The notes beneath the pieces are model-generated. The model searched no databases, was not told the origin of the DNA, and was given only the letters and a program-made list of their open reading frames with translations. A stretch of 64,000 nt of DNA, from contig JAIPBL010000004.1 in assembly GCA_021739645.1 (NCBI GenBank), forward strand, positions 62,001-126,000, given 5' to 3'. Made by a program: the position numbers and the translations under genes. Of this stretch, positions 1 to 10,410 are shown piece after piece (position 1 is the first letter of the stretch; each line of letters begins with the position of its first letter). The stretch is from Saprospiraceae bacterium. GTDB lineage: Bacteria > Bacteroidota > Bacteroidia > Chitinophagales > Saprospiraceae.

Positions 1-2
1 TA

Positions 3-545
3 AAATACAAGGGTTACAATGTTTATGACTATTTCAACAATGATATCAATTCGATTACACCAGACCCCAACAAAAAATTTGCATTCTTTACTGCCGACAA
101 CCAACCTTTGTCTGCCTTTCAGGGAAGAGACTACCTACCTAAAGCCACAGAAATGGCAGCTAAATTTTTACACCAGCGGAGCGAACTGGGTTTCTTTCTG
201 ATGGTAGAAAGCTCACAAATAGACTGGGCTTGCCATGCAAATCAAGTGCAACCATTATACGATGAGCTACAGGACTTCAACAAAACGATTGAGAATGTCC
301 TCCAATTTGCCAAAAAAAACGGCGAAACCTTGGTCATTGTCACAGCCGACCACGAGACGGGAGGGCTTGGGTTGAATCCTGGGAGCTCTAAAATGTTAGC
401 CCCAAAATTCACAACTAACGGGCACACCGCCACCATGGTTCCTGTGTTTGCTTTTGGCCCCAAGTCTGAACTTTTTAGGGGTATCTACGAAAACACTACA
501 TTGTACAATAAAATGCGCACAGCTTTTGGCTTTTCAGAAAATTGA
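3..545 (+). CDS. alkaline phosphatase, C-terminal part (5' end outside window)
   Basis: Open frame continues upstream of the ORF-track ATG to the window edge (KYKGYNVYDYFNNDI...). Motifs MVESSQIDWACHAN and VTADHETGGLGL are typical of the alkaline phosphatase family. Confidence 0.9.
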   Translation, partial: KYKGYNVYDYFNNDINSITPDPNKKFAFFTADNQPLSAFQGRDYLPKATEMAAKFLHQRSELGFFLMVESSQIDWACHANQVQPLYDELQDFNKTIENVLQFAKKNGETLVIVTADHETGGLGLNPGSSKMLAPKFTTNGHTATMVPVFAFGPKSELFRGIYENTTLYNKMRTAFGFSEN

Positions 546-637
546 GCTTTTTTTGGCTAATCATAGTCCTTATTTACATGTTTAAGTAACAGCTCGATTT
601 ATGAAACCTGGCTAAATTTCTACCAAAATAATAAAAA

Positions 638-1777
638 ATGACCGCTGAATTGATTGACAACCTGACGATGATTGAACAGAGCGCCAAGGATTTTGCCGAA
701 GCGTATATTAGACCCAATGTGATGGACTGGGATGAATCTCAGTTTTTCCCAATGGAAATGTTCCACAAAATGGGCAAATACGGTTTTCTAGGCATACTCG
801 TGCCTGAGAAGTATGGTGGAGTTGGCCTTGGCTATCAAGAATATATATCCATAGTTGTGGAGATTGGTAAGGTCTGTGGGTCTATCGGCCTATCAGTGGC
901 AGCACATAACTCGCTTTGCACTAATCATATTCTATCCTTCGGAAGCGAAGAACAAAAACAAAAGTACTTGCCCAAACTTGCCAGCGGGCAATGGATTGGT
1001 GCTTGGGGACTTACTGAACCAAATACTGGCAGCGATGCGGGCAGAATGAAATGTGTGGCCGTTCAGGATGGTGATCATTTTGTACTGAACGGTACCAAAA
1101 ATTTCATTACCCACGGTAAGTCAGGGCATGTTGCTGTGGTCATTGCTCGGACAGGGGAATTGCTGGACAGTCACGGCATGACCGCCTTTGTGGTGGAGCG
1201 TGGCACCCCGGGTTTTTCTGGAGGAAAAAAAGAAAACAAGCTCGGCATGCGTGCTAGCGAAACGGCTGAAATGATTTTTGACAATTGCCGAATTCACAAA
1301 AGCCAAATCCTTGGAGAAATTGGAGATGGTTTTGTTCAGTCTTTGAAAATACTTGATGGTGGCCGCATATCAATTGCAGCAGTTTCATTGGCTATAGCCA
1401 AAGGCGCTTACGAAGCGGCAGTTAAATATGCCCAAGAACGTGAGCAATTTGGCAAACCCATTGCTAGCTTCCAAGCCATCAGCTTTAAATTGGCTGACAT
1501 GGCCACAAAAATAGAAGCGGCGGAGCTGCTCACTCGCCAAGCTGCTGTGCTCAAAAACGCTGGGAAAAAATGCACCAAAGAGTCGGCGATGGCCAAGTAT
1601 TATGCTTCTGAAATCTGTTGCCAAGTAGCCAATGAAGCGGTACAAGTTTTTGGCGGCTATGGCTATACCAAGGATTTTCCGGTCGAAAAATTCTATCGTG
1701 ATGCCAAGCTTTGCACCATTGGTGAAGGGACTAGCGAGATACAGAAGGTGGTGATTGCGAGGGATATTTTGCGCTGA
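638..1777 (+). CDS. acyl-CoA dehydrogenase
   Basis: 379 aa; [59 protein letters not shown] signatures. Confidence 0.95.
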   Translation: MTAELIDNLTMIEQSAKDFAEAYIRPNVMDWDESQFFPMEMFHKMGKYGFLGILVPEKYGGVGLGYQEYISIVVEIGKVCGSIGLSVAAHNSLCTNHILSFGSEEQKQKYLPKLASGQWIGAWGLTEPNTGSDAGRMKCVAVQDGDHFVLNGTKNFITHGKSGHVAVVIARTGELLDSHGMTAFVVERGTPGFSGGKKENKLGMRASETAEMIFDNCRIHKSQILGEIGDGFVQSLKILDGGRISIAAVSLAIAKGAYEAAVKYAQEREQFGKPIASFQAISFKLADMATKIEAAELLTRQAAVLKNAGKKCTKESAMAKYYASEICCQVANEAVQVFGGYGYTKDFPVEKFYRDAKLCTIGEGTSEIQKVVIARDILR

Positions 1778-1779
1778 CT

Positions 1780-2484
1780 TTAAAAGTGATAGCTGGTGTC
1801 ATACCCAAAATAATAGGTCAATGAAAGCCCAACAAAAATGAATGGGTCATTCTTTTTGGGGTTTCCGTTCTTGCTGACACCGTCCAAATAGTCATTGAAA
1901 GTGACCCGCCAACCACCTTCCAGTGTAGCGATGTAACGCTCGCTAAAATCATATCGGAACCCTATTACTAAAGGTATGCTCATAGCCGTTGTGGTGCGCT
2001 GTGTCTCGGGGAAGAGTACCGCATCTTGAGGATGTTCCACATTTACCTTTGGATTGAAATTAATAAATCCTACGCCAGCGCCGAGGTAGGGCGAAATTTG
2101 GGGCTTGAATAGACCTCCATTATTTGCTCTCAGCTTTCCCCAAGGGTGATACTCGCCAACAAAAGTCAACTCAACCAAAAACGACTCGTAGCTCCAACCT
2201 CTGGAGTTCAAGCCAGGGTCTTTTGCGTTTTTGTCAGTTCCTGAAATTTTGCCATAAATAACGTGTCCTCTTACCTTCCATTTTTCGTTTAAATGGTAAC
2301 GTAGCAAGCCACCAAAGGCTGGGTTGAATTCGTTGATTTCAAAGATGTCATTCTCTGAAAGGTCGCCTTGGTAAACGACAAGACCACCGAAAAGGCCAGC
2401 TTCTAACGGGGATTGGGCGGAAAGCAGCTTGCCAAAAGCAAGAAAATAAAGACAAATGGTCAATTTGTGCATTTGCTGGGCCAT
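1780..2484 (-). CDS. outer membrane beta-barrel protein (DUF6089-like)
   Basis: Signal peptide, GLFGGLVVYQGDLSE start, alternating beta pattern, aromatic C-terminus. Converges with the acyl-CoA dehydrogenase, stops 2 bp apart. Confidence 0.6.
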   Translation of the reverse strand: MAQQMHKLTICLYFLAFGKLLSAQSPLEAGLFGGLVVYQGDLSENDIFEINEFNPAFGGLLRYHLNEKWKVRGHVIYGKISGTDKNAKDPGLNSRGWSYESFLVELTFVGEYHPWGKLRANNGGLFKPQISPYLGAGVGFINFNPKVNVEHPQDAVLFPETQRTTTAMSIPLVIGFRYDFSERYIATLEGGWRVTFNDYLDGVSKNGNPKKNDPFIFVGLSLTYYFGYDTSYHF

Positions 2485-2830
2485 TGAGTTGAAGAAAGTG
2501 TTTGTTTGATTCTTGCTGCCAATTTTGAATCAAATCTAATCCAAGTTGCTAATATTTTGTCAGCAGCTTCAAAAAAACTATACTCAAGATTGTAACCCTT
2601 GCCTGATAATATCTAGCCCAGAATTTAATTTTAATTTAATCAAGAATGATCAAAAAATAGAAGGTTGACATTTACCTTTAACCTCGAAATAACACAGATT
2701 CTGCTAAACGAGGCCCATTTTTAAAACTTGATGGAAACGCTGATTGATTGAGCTAAAATTTTTCTCTTTTTCAGTTTGAAAGAACTACTTCTGATCTTGG
2801 CTGAAGCTGATGGTTAGGAGTGTTGGATAC

Positions 2831-2863
2831 TACCCTGATATTGAATTACTCAGGGTATTTTTT
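2831..2863 (+). terminator. intrinsic-terminator-like hairpin in the leader of the 2887 gene
   Basis: TACCCTGA - loop - TCAGGGTA followed by TTTTTT, ending about 23 nt before ATG 2887. Confidence 0.5.
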
Positions 2864-2886
2864 GAACAAACACTAAAAATTTTGGT

Positions 2887-3903
2887 ATGAAAATTTTTTA
2901 TCTATCATTTTGCCTCTGCTTATCAACTGCCTTTGTTTCAGCCCAAGAGAATGTTCCATTTTTATATACAGACCCTTGGGGAGCTCTTTCAATGTCAAAT
3001 GGCAATCTGACATCTAACAATGCAGAAAACTACAATTCAAATAATGAACATAGAATGGATCTAGCAGATCATTATGTACAATTGTTTCATCAAACACTAA
3101 GTTCTGGTACATTTCAAGTCAAATTGATTGCAAAAACTGGTGGAGGTACATGGGCTGGAACAATCTCACTTCAATCCTCTCCAGATGGTTCCACATGGAC
3201 AACCCTAACACCAACTATTACTACAATTGGAAATAACGGTTCATTTGTAACACCTTCTCGTGCTTTAAGTAGCGGTACTAAATATGTAAGAGTGTTCTAT
3301 ACAAGTAGAATCTCTGGCTCTAATATAGGCGTTGACGATTTTTCAGTTTCTGGCACACCGCTTCCTGTGGAACTCACACTTTTTAATGCATCAATCCAAG
3401 TTTATTCTAATGAATTATCTTGGCAAACCGCTTCCGAACTCAACAACTCCCACTTCTCCATCGAAAAAAGCACGAATGGGATGAACTATCGAGAAATTGG
3501 CATCGTCCAAGGCCACGGCACAAGCCTCGAAACCAACGAATACAATTTCATCGATGAATCACCAGCCAAAGGCACCAACTACTACCGCCTCAAGCAAGTG
3601 GATTTTGATGGCAATTTTGAATACTCCAAAATTGTCTCTGTATTTTTTGGAGAAACTAAAGGTCATGTTCAGCTTTTCCCCACCATCGCCTCCAATGAAG
3701 TTCAACTTCACTTTCCATCCCCAACTGATGATGAGGGCACTATTCAAATTTTTGATTACAATGGGAAACTGGTTAAGATGCTTGGTTTTGAACCAGAAAT
3801 GGAAGAAATGACCATTCCGACTGATGATTTGGCAAGGGGTACTTATTTGTTGAAAGTCAATAGCAGCAAGGTTTACGAGACGCTAAGGTTTATCAGGATT
3901 TGA
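2887..3903 (+). CDS. secreted protein with T9SS C-terminal sorting domain
   Basis: Signal peptide MKIFYLSFCLCLSTAFVSAQ; C-terminal cassette SWQTASELNNSHFSIEKS...NYYRLKQVDFDGNFEYSKIVSV...GTYLLKVNSSKVYETLRFIRI. Confidence 0.85.
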   Translation: MKIFYLSFCLCLSTAFVSAQENVPFLYTDPWGALSMSNGNLTSNNAENYNSNNEHRMDLADHYVQLFHQTLSSGTFQVKLIAKTGGGTWAGTISLQSSPDGSTWTTLTPTITTIGNNGSFVTPSRALSSGTKYVRVFYTSRISGSNIGVDDFSVSGTPLPVELTLFNASIQVYSNELSWQTASELNNSHFSIEKSTNGMNYREIGIVQGHGTSLETNEYNFIDESPAKGTNYYRLKQVDFDGNFEYSKIVSVFFGETKGHVQLFPTIASNEVQLHFPSPTDDEGTIQIFDYNGKLVKMLGFEPEMEEMTIPTDDLARGTYLLKVNSSKVYETLRFIRI

Positions 3904-3973
3904 AATTAAGGTCATCTTGAATGCTAATCCGGCATTTAACACAAGCCGAAAGCGTAAATCAAAATGTTGATTT

Positions 3974-4010
3974 TCAAAACGGGTGACAATGAGATTGTCA
4001 CCCGTTTTGA
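3974..4010 (+). terminator. strong hairpin between two T9SS genes
   Basis: TCAAAACGGGTGACAA-TGAGA-TTGTCACCCGTTTTGA, 16-bp perfect stem. Confidence 0.7.
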
Positions 4011-4025
4011 GTAAGTATAAATCAA

Positions 4026-6629
4026 ATGGCTATGGAGAAATGGAGATTAGCTTTTAAAATATTTTTTGTATTACTACTGGTTGGAATCGGATGGCAAGCA
4101 GCTTTCGGACAAGCGACATTACCTGTAAACAGAACAAATTGGAATCCAGCATCTACCCCAACTGGTTGGACAGATTCAGGAACAGGCTATTACAATTCTA
4201 GTTTTGCATGTTCGGGTGATGATATGGGCAAATTAGATACTGATGGAGATTATTATCGAGTATATTTTGGAAGCGCCCCAGGTCAATTGTCTTATTATCT
4301 CAAAGCCACAGGAAGTTCGACCAGCACTTGTTTTGTAGAGGAATCGTCAAATGGTACAACTTGGAGCACCATCTTTAATCATACTTCACTTCCTACATCC
4401 TGTACACAATTTACCTTCAATCTAAATTCTACTTCACGTTATGTCAGGTGGACCTACTTTAAGACAAGTGAAAATCTAGGCCTTGATGATGTAAACATAG
4501 CAGTCGCAGTCTCACAAAATTATTATCGTTCGAAGCAGAGTGGGAATTGGTCTGACATTAATACTTGGGAATCTTCTCCAGACAATAGTACATGGTCTAA
4601 TGCAACAGTAACACCGACCAACACTGAGGCAACAATTACCATCCAAAGTGGTCATACTGTAACTATAACTACTGGTTCCTCCATAACTTTTGATGAGACA
4701 GTTATTCAAAATGGAGCCACTTTGCAACTTAACCAAGGTGTTACAGCAACCTTAGCGAACGGAGCTGGTGTTGACTTGGATTGTTCAGGGACATTTCTTA
4801 ATTCTGGAACTGTTACATGGAATACTGGTGTCACGATGAATATCCAATCTAGTGGGACTTATGTCCATAATACCGGGGCCTCCTCAACTAGCGCACTCAA
4901 TGTTACTACTTTTTCACCGGGTTGTACTTGGATTTATAGAGGTAGCACAGGTGCTACTCCTTCAGCAGCATTCAATGGGCGCACATACGAAAATCTTATC
5001 ATTGAAAGCAGTTCAGGAACTTATAACCTTATTATGAGTGGAGGACTTCCTTTAACAATTAATGGTGATTTTACGCTTGGTTCGGGTGTTACTATAATAA
5101 ATGACATGTCAAATATCAATGTATTTGCTGGCAATTTTACCAACAACGGCACAATTACAAATTCAACTAATACTCAAATTTATACTTTTACTGGGACTGG
5201 AAAAACAATAGAGGGCACGACTACCACCGCCTTTGAAACACTGACAGTGACCCCTAGTGCTTCCATCAGTTTGGGCAATAATATTTCTATCGCATCAGGG
5301 TTCACAGGCACTGTAAATGGCATATTAAATTGTAGCTACTACAGTATCGCTGGGGCTGGGGCCTTCACTTTGGCATCGGGTGCTACCATAATAACGGCAA
5401 ATGCATCCGGGATGTCGGGGACAGTAACCACCACCACCAAATCATTCAGTTCATCTGCCAATTATGAATTTCAAGGTGCATCAACGGGGACTTTCGCCAC
5501 AACACCAAACAGCTTGACTGTAAATAATCTAATCATAAACAATTCGGGCGTCGTCACTTCACTAGGACAAAACCTTACAGTTGGAGGGTCTCTGAGCTTG
5601 ACATCAGGAATGTTCAACTTGAACGATTTTGTACTAGTAGCCAATACAATTGCAAACCCACCAGGTTGGGGAAGCAGCACTTCTAATTACATTATTGCTG
5701 AAAGCACTGGTACCTTGCAAAGGACGCTCACGGGCGGGAACAATCCTGTTTTTCCAATAGGCACTTCCACGCTGTACATGCCATGCCAGTTAAACGGCAC
5801 AGGTACTTTCAATATCAACATTTCCATCACTAGTCCAGGACTCTCAAACCCATCAAATGCCTTACCTAATCAGTGGAATATTACTGGTTCAGGTACTTTA
5901 GGGATGGATTTTCAGTGGCCAAGTTTTGTATTTGGTTCATCTGCTTATTTGTTCAAATACTTTGGCAGCAATTGGTCATCTGTTGGTGGTCCTGTTACGG
6001 TAGGCGGTTCAAATCCTGGGCCTTATACAGTTTCGTTTTCAGGTATAAGTTGTTGCTCCGGTTTCACGGTTGGCGCAGAGAGTGCTTTGCCCGTTGAATT
6101 GGTAAGCTTTTATGGCAAATTGGAAGAAAGCAAAGCCGTCCTCACCTGGCAAACCACCTCCGAACTCAACAACTCCCACTTCGCTATAGAAAAAAGTGCC
6201 AACGGCAGACCATTCTATGAAATCGGAACCGTACAAGGCCAAGGAACCAGCTACGAAATAAACGACTACACCTTCACTGACGCATCCCCTGCCCATGGCC
6301 TCAACTACTACCGCCTCAAACAAGTGGATTTCGATGGCAACTTTGAATATAGCAAGGTCGTCTCCGTAAACTTCAAGGATGTGAAAGGACAAGTTCAGCT
6401 TTACCCAACCATAGCCTCCGACGAAATCCATGTAAGCTTCTCAGCCCCAACGAGTGAAACTGGAATCGTTCAGGTTTTCGACCAAAGCGGCAATCTGGTG
6501 AAGCAGATAAACCTTGATTCCGAAATCGGTGGCTTGCCAATATCTGTGGAGGAATTTCAGCGTGGTGTCTATTTTGTAAGCGTCCAAAACGGGCAGCTGT
6601 TCGAGACTCTGCGGTTCATAAAACAATAG
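4026..6629 (+). CDS. large secreted repetitive beta-rich protein with T9SS C-terminal sorting domain
   Basis: 867 aa, Ser/Thr/Asn-rich beta-helix-like body. C-terminal cassette homologous to that of the preceding gene (SELNNSHFAIEKS...YYRLKQVDFDGNFEYSKVVSV...FETLRFIKQ). Confidence 0.85.
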   Translation: MAMEKWRLAFKIFFVLLLVGIGWQAAFGQATLPVNRTNWNPASTPTGWTDSGTGYYNSSFACSGDDMGKLDTDGDYYRVYFGSAPGQLSYYLKATGSSTSTCFVEESSNGTTWSTIFNHTSLPTSCTQFTFNLNSTSRYVRWTYFKTSENLGLDDVNIAVAVSQNYYRSKQSGNWSDINTWESSPDNSTWSNATVTPTNTEATITIQSGHTVTITTGSSITFDETVIQNGATLQLNQGVTATLANGAGVDLDCSGTFLNSGTVTWNTGVTMNIQSSGTYVHNTGASSTSALNVTTFSPGCTWIYRGSTGATPSAAFNGRTYENLIIESSSGTYNLIMSGGLPLTINGDFTLGSGVTIINDMSNINVFAGNFTNNGTITNSTNTQIYTFTGTGKTIEGTTTTAFETLTVTPSASISLGNNISIASGFTGTVNGILNCSYYSIAGAGAFTLASGATIITANASGMSGTVTTTTKSFSSSANYEFQGASTGTFATTPNSLTVNNLIINNSGVVTSLGQNLTVGGSLSLTSGMFNLNDFVLVANTIANPPGWGSSTSNYIIAESTGTLQRTLTGGNNPVFPIGTSTLYMPCQLNGTGTFNINISITSPGLSNPSNALPNQWNITGSGTLGMDFQWPSFVFGSSAYLFKYFGSNWSSVGGPVTVGGSNPGPYTVSFSGISCCSGFTVGAESALPVELVSFYGKLEESKAVLTWQTTSELNNSHFAIEKSANGRPFYEIGTVQGQGTSYEINDYTFTDASPAHGLNYYRLKQVDFDGNFEYSKVVSVNFKDVKGQVQLYPTIASDEIHVSFSAPTSETGIVQVFDQSGNLVKQINLDSEIGGLPISVEEFQRGVYFVSVQNGQLFETLRFIKQ

Positions 6630-6653
6630 AAAAAGCCGTTGGCCTCTTGGAAT

Positions 6654-6696
6654 AAAGCGGGACATCTTCGAAATTTTTCAAAGATGTCCCGCTTTT
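6654..6696 (+). terminator. rho-independent-type terminator
   Basis: AAAGCGGGACATCTT...AAGATGTCCCGCTTTT hairpin directly after the 4026-6629 gene. Confidence 0.75.
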
Positions 6697-6916
6697 AGTT
6701 TGGTAAAACCGCAGCTGTTTTTACCTTTGGGCTTCTTCTTTAACCTACCTACAAGTTTATTCCCATAACATCTTCTTTGTCAATCATTTGTACTATGGAT
6801 ACACTACTTCGTATTGAATCGAGGAGGCTATCCTGAATACCGGTTTATATCGGCGGCTGCTCCCAAAGCAGTGACCTGCCAACAAGTTCACGCTCTTTTT
6901 TTTCTTTTTTATTCTT

Positions 6917-8689
6917 TCAATATCCACATGTGTGGTCATCTGGATTTCGGTTGTCCCCGACGCCTTGGAGTTTGCCGTCGGGGAGTACCATTACCGCTTT
7001 GATGAGTGCCATACGGCCCACATTTTCCAGTTTGTGGCCCATTGCCCAAAGCTGCTTACGCACAGTAGTATCAATTGCAGCTTCTTCACAGGTTATTACA
7101 TCTGGTAACCATTGATGGTGAAACCGTGGCGCCCAAACCGCCTCGTCCAACGTCATCCCATAATCTGTAACGCCGAGCAGGGTTTGCAGAACAGCCGTAA
7201 TAATGGTCGAGCCACCCGGCGCACCCAACACCATAAACAACTTGCCATCCTTCTCAACTACAGTAGGTGTCATGGAACTCAGCATCCGTTTGCCCGGCTG
7301 AATGGCATTTGCCTCCGCTCCAACCAAGCCGAAATAGTTGGGCACACCCGGCTTGGCACTGAAATCGTCCATCTCATCATTTAAGAAAAAACCGGCACCT
7401 TTTACAATGACCTTAGAGCCGTAGTTCAAATTCAATGTAGTGGTGACAGACACCGCATTGCCTTCAGCGTCCACGATTGAAGTGTGCGTGGTCTCAAACG
7501 TTTCTACCCCAATTCTCACAGCTGGCCCAAGTACCCCACTAGACGTCGCTTTTATTGAATCAAAATCTGACATCTTTTGAACCAAATACGTAGAATCCAT
7601 CAGGGAATCCACGGGTACAGGATAAAAGTCGGCGTCGCCAAGGTGCTTTGCCCGGTCGGCGTAAGCCCTCCGCTCAGCCTCTACAATGGCGTGGACAGAT
7701 TTTGCCGATTGAAAACCATATTCGGCTAGCGGAAACTTTTCCAGCATGGTCAGTATCTGCATCAGCACCACTCCCCCACTCGATGGCGGTGGCATCGTGA
7801 TGATTCGATAGTTTTTGTATTTCCCAATAATTGGGGTGCGCCATTTCGCTTCGTAATTCTTTAGGTCTTCCAAGGTGATTAGCCCGCCTCCCCGTTTCAT
7901 TTCTCCCACGATTTCATCGGCAGTTTCACCTTCGTAAAACCCGGCTGCCCCCTTGTCCCGTATCAGTTCGAGCGTATGAGCAAGGTCAGGTTGAACCAAC
8001 AAATCGTTCATTTTCCAAACTTCCTCCCGCACGAAAGGCCTTGCATCCGGGTTCATTTTCTGAAATTGCTCCTTGTACTCGTTCAGCCGATTGGCCTCCG
8101 ACTCCGTGAGTGCAAATCCTTTGGAAGCCAGTCGAATGGCAGGTGCCAGGATTTTCCCCCAATCTTTGAGCTTACTGTATTTTTTGAATGCCAGCTCCAT
8201 GCCGGCCACCGTACCCGGCACGCCCACAGACAGGTGGCCTTCTTTGCTCACGTTTTCCAGCACATTGCCCTCACCATCGAGGTACATGTCACGGAAAGAT
8301 GCAGCCGGCGCTTTTTCACGGTAATCCAACGCATCGGATGTGCCATCATTCAACCGGATCACCATGAACCCACCGCCACCAATATTCCCCGCACGAGGGT
8401 ACACCACGGCAAGTGCAAACTGTGTAGCAATGGCAGCATCCACCGCATTTCCTCCCGCTAGGAGAATTTCCTTGCCGACCATGGCCGCCAAAGGGTGCTC
8501 CGCCACCACCATCACCGAGTCCTCCACCGCATTTTGAACTATTTCGTAAGGCGGTTTTGGCTGTGAAAACTTGCAGGCATTTGAAATTAGAATTAATGAA
8601 AATATGCAAAAAATGATACTCCGTTTCATGTTGGTATGGTAGTTGGTAAGTATTACAATGAAGTTGAATTGAATTATTTTATCAAGCAA
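6917..8689 (-). CDS. ggt: gamma-glutamyltransferase
   Basis: EHPLAAMVGKEILLAGGNAVDAAIA, GGGGFMVIRL, THTSIVDAEGNAVSVTTTLN, LGAPGGSTIITAV motifs. The likely start is internal (MKRSIIFCIFSLILISNAC lipoprotein signal). Confidence 0.95.
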   Translation of the reverse strand: MLDKIIQFNFIVILTNYHTNMKRSIIFCIFSLILISNACKFSQPKPPYEIVQNAVEDSVMVVAEHPLAAMVGKEILLAGGNAVDAAIATQFALAVVYPRAGNIGGGGFMVIRLNDGTSDALDYREKAPAASFRDMYLDGEGNVLENVSKEGHLSVGVPGTVAGMELAFKKYSKLKDWGKILAPAIRLASKGFALTESEANRLNEYKEQFQKMNPDARPFVREEVWKMNDLLVQPDLAHTLELIRDKGAAGFYEGETADEIVGEMKRGGGLITLEDLKNYEAKWRTPIIGKYKNYRIITMPPPSSGGVVLMQILTMLEKFPLAEYGFQSAKSVHAIVEAERRAYADRAKHLGDADFYPVPVDSLMDSTYLVQKMSDFDSIKATSSGVLGPAVRIGVETFETTHTSIVDAEGNAVSVTTTLNLNYGSKVIVKGAGFFLNDEMDDFSAKPGVPNYFGLVGAEANAIQPGKRMLSSMTPTVVEKDGKLFMVLGAPGGSTIITAVLQTLLGVTDYGMTLDEAVWAPRFHHQWLPDVITCEEAAIDTTVRKQLWAMGHKLENVGRMALIKAVMVLPDGKLQGVGDNRNPDDHTCGY

Positions 8690-8935
8690 TTCCTTCGAGA
8701 GGCCATGCTAAAAACTGCTTGTTCCCTCGCACTTGAAACACAATTCATCGGGATGCTCGGCACGGCATCCCCCCGCTGTAATGGCTCCCGATGACATTTT
8801 TTTTGAGATAAATTGGTCTCCCGTTTTTTTGAACACCAAAATCTCAAAAAGAATATTCCAAAAATTTCAAAGACAACCCGCAACGGTTGCAGAGACTTTC
8901 AAAGTTTGGTTAATTATTTTCATGGTTATGTTGTC

Positions 8936-8966
8936 GTGCCATCCTAGTTGATGGCACTTTTTTTTT
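8936..8966 (+). terminator. orphan intrinsic-terminator-like hairpin upstream of purB
   Basis: GTGCCATC-CTAGTT-GATGGCAC followed by TTTTTTTTT; no convincing + strand CDS precedes it. Confidence 0.55.
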
Positions 8967-9023
8967 GTCGAAATCGCAACCAAACGTCCACTACCCGCCG
9001 TCCAACGTCCACCGATTTATTGC

Positions 9024-9031
9024 TACCTTTG
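9024..9031 (+). promoter_or_regulatory. Bacteroidota -7 box (TAnnTTTG) upstream of purB
   Basis: TACCTTTG 17 nt before the preferred purB ATG at 9049; no clear -33 box. Confidence 0.4.
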
Positions 9032-9048
9032 CGCAAAACGAACTGCCA

Positions 9049-10380
9049 ATGCTCACCGCAATTTCTCCGATAGATGGCCGCTATGCGGGTAAAACAAAGC
9101 AACTTTCCGAATATTTTTCCGAATTCGCATTAATTAAATACCGGGTGCTCGTGGAAATCCGCTACTTCGTTGCGATTTGTGAAATCCCATTGCCACAACT
9201 TGCCAAGCTCGACAAAACAAAGCTGAAAGAAGTTGAGGGAATTGCCACCAATTTCACCCTCGAACAAGCCCAACAAATTAAAGACATCGAGCGCACCACG
9301 AACCACGACGTGAAGGCTGTGGAATATTTCATCAAATCGGAATTTGATAAAATCGGCTTGGCGGAATTCAAAGAGTTCATCCACTTCGGCCTGACCTCAC
9401 AAGACATCAACAACACAGCCACGCCCATGCTCACTCGTGATGCAGTTGGTGATGTTTATTTACCAGAATTAAAATTAGTGCGTGACCAGATTTACGATGC
9501 TGCGCAAAATTGGTCAGGTGTTGCGCTGCTTGCTCGTACCCACGGACAGCCCGCCTCCCCCACCCGACTTGGCAAAGAATTCATGGTTTTCGTAGAAAGG
9601 CTTGACGAACAATTGCGTCAGCTAAATTCAGTTCCTTGGCGGGGTAAGTTTGGCGGCGCCACTGGCAATTTCAACGCTCACCACGTAGCCTATCCAGCCA
9701 TTGATTGGGTCGCCTTCGGCAATGGTTTCTTGGAAAAACACCTCGGCCTTGTACGCTCACAGTTCACCACTCAGATTGAGCATTACGACAACCTCGCAGC
9801 TGTTTTTCATGCCCTCAGCCGCATCAATACCATCTTGATTGACCTATGCCGTGACATCTGGACGTACATATCGATGGATTATTTCAAACAAAAAACCGTG
9901 AAAGGTGAAATTGGCTCCTCGGCCATGCCGCACAAAGTGAACCCGATTGATTTTGAAAATGCAGAGGGTAACCTCGGCCTTGCCAATGCCTTTTTTGGCC
10001 ACTTGGCGGAAAAACTTCCCATCTCCCGGCTCCAACGAGACCTGACCGATAGCACAGTGCTGCGCAACGTGGGCGTTCCATTTGGCCACACTGCCATCGC
10101 CTTACAGTCCATCCAAAAAGGGCTGAGCAAGCTCGTGCTGAACGAAGCCAAACTCAAAGAAGACCTTGAGAACAATTGGATGGTGGTGGCCGAAGCCATT
10201 CAGACGATTTTGCGAAGGGAGGGCTACCCGCAACCGTATGAAGCACTGAAGGAGCTGACCCGAGGGAAGGCCCAAGTTACCCGCTCCGATATTCACGAAT
10301 TCATTGATGGGCTGGAAATCAGTGAGGCGGTTCGCACTGAGTTGAAGCGGATTGAGCCGGGGAATTATGTGGGGATTTGA
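9049..10380 (+). CDS. purB: adenylosuccinate lyase
   Basis: MLTAISPIDGRYAGKTKQLSEYFSEFALIKYRV, GSSAMPHKVNPIDFENAEGN signature. ORF-track start 8965 is a TTG; 9049 ATG matches family N-termini. Confidence 0.95.
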   Translation: MLTAISPIDGRYAGKTKQLSEYFSEFALIKYRVLVEIRYFVAICEIPLPQLAKLDKTKLKEVEGIATNFTLEQAQQIKDIERTTNHDVKAVEYFIKSEFDKIGLAEFKEFIHFGLTSQDINNTATPMLTRDAVGDVYLPELKLVRDQIYDAAQNWSGVALLARTHGQPASPTRLGKEFMVFVERLDEQLRQLNSVPWRGKFGGATGNFNAHHVAYPAIDWVAFGNGFLEKHLGLVRSQFTTQIEHYDNLAAVFHALSRINTILIDLCRDIWTYISMDYFKQKTVKGEIGSSAMPHKVNPIDFENAEGNLGLANAFFGHLAEKLPISRLQRDLTDSTVLRNVGVPFGHTAIALQSIQKGLSKLVLNEAKLKEDLENNWMVVAEAIQTILRREGYPQPYEALKELTRGKAQVTRSDIHEFIDGLEISEAVRTELKRIEPGNYVGI

Positions 10381-10410
10381 TAGCGTACTTTTTTCGGAGT
10401 TTGCACTTGG

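Noticed and set aside
8733-8951. 72-aa + strand ORF upstream of purB
   Set aside because: Starts within hairpin-rich non-coding sequence and runs into the orphan terminator; no coding signature.
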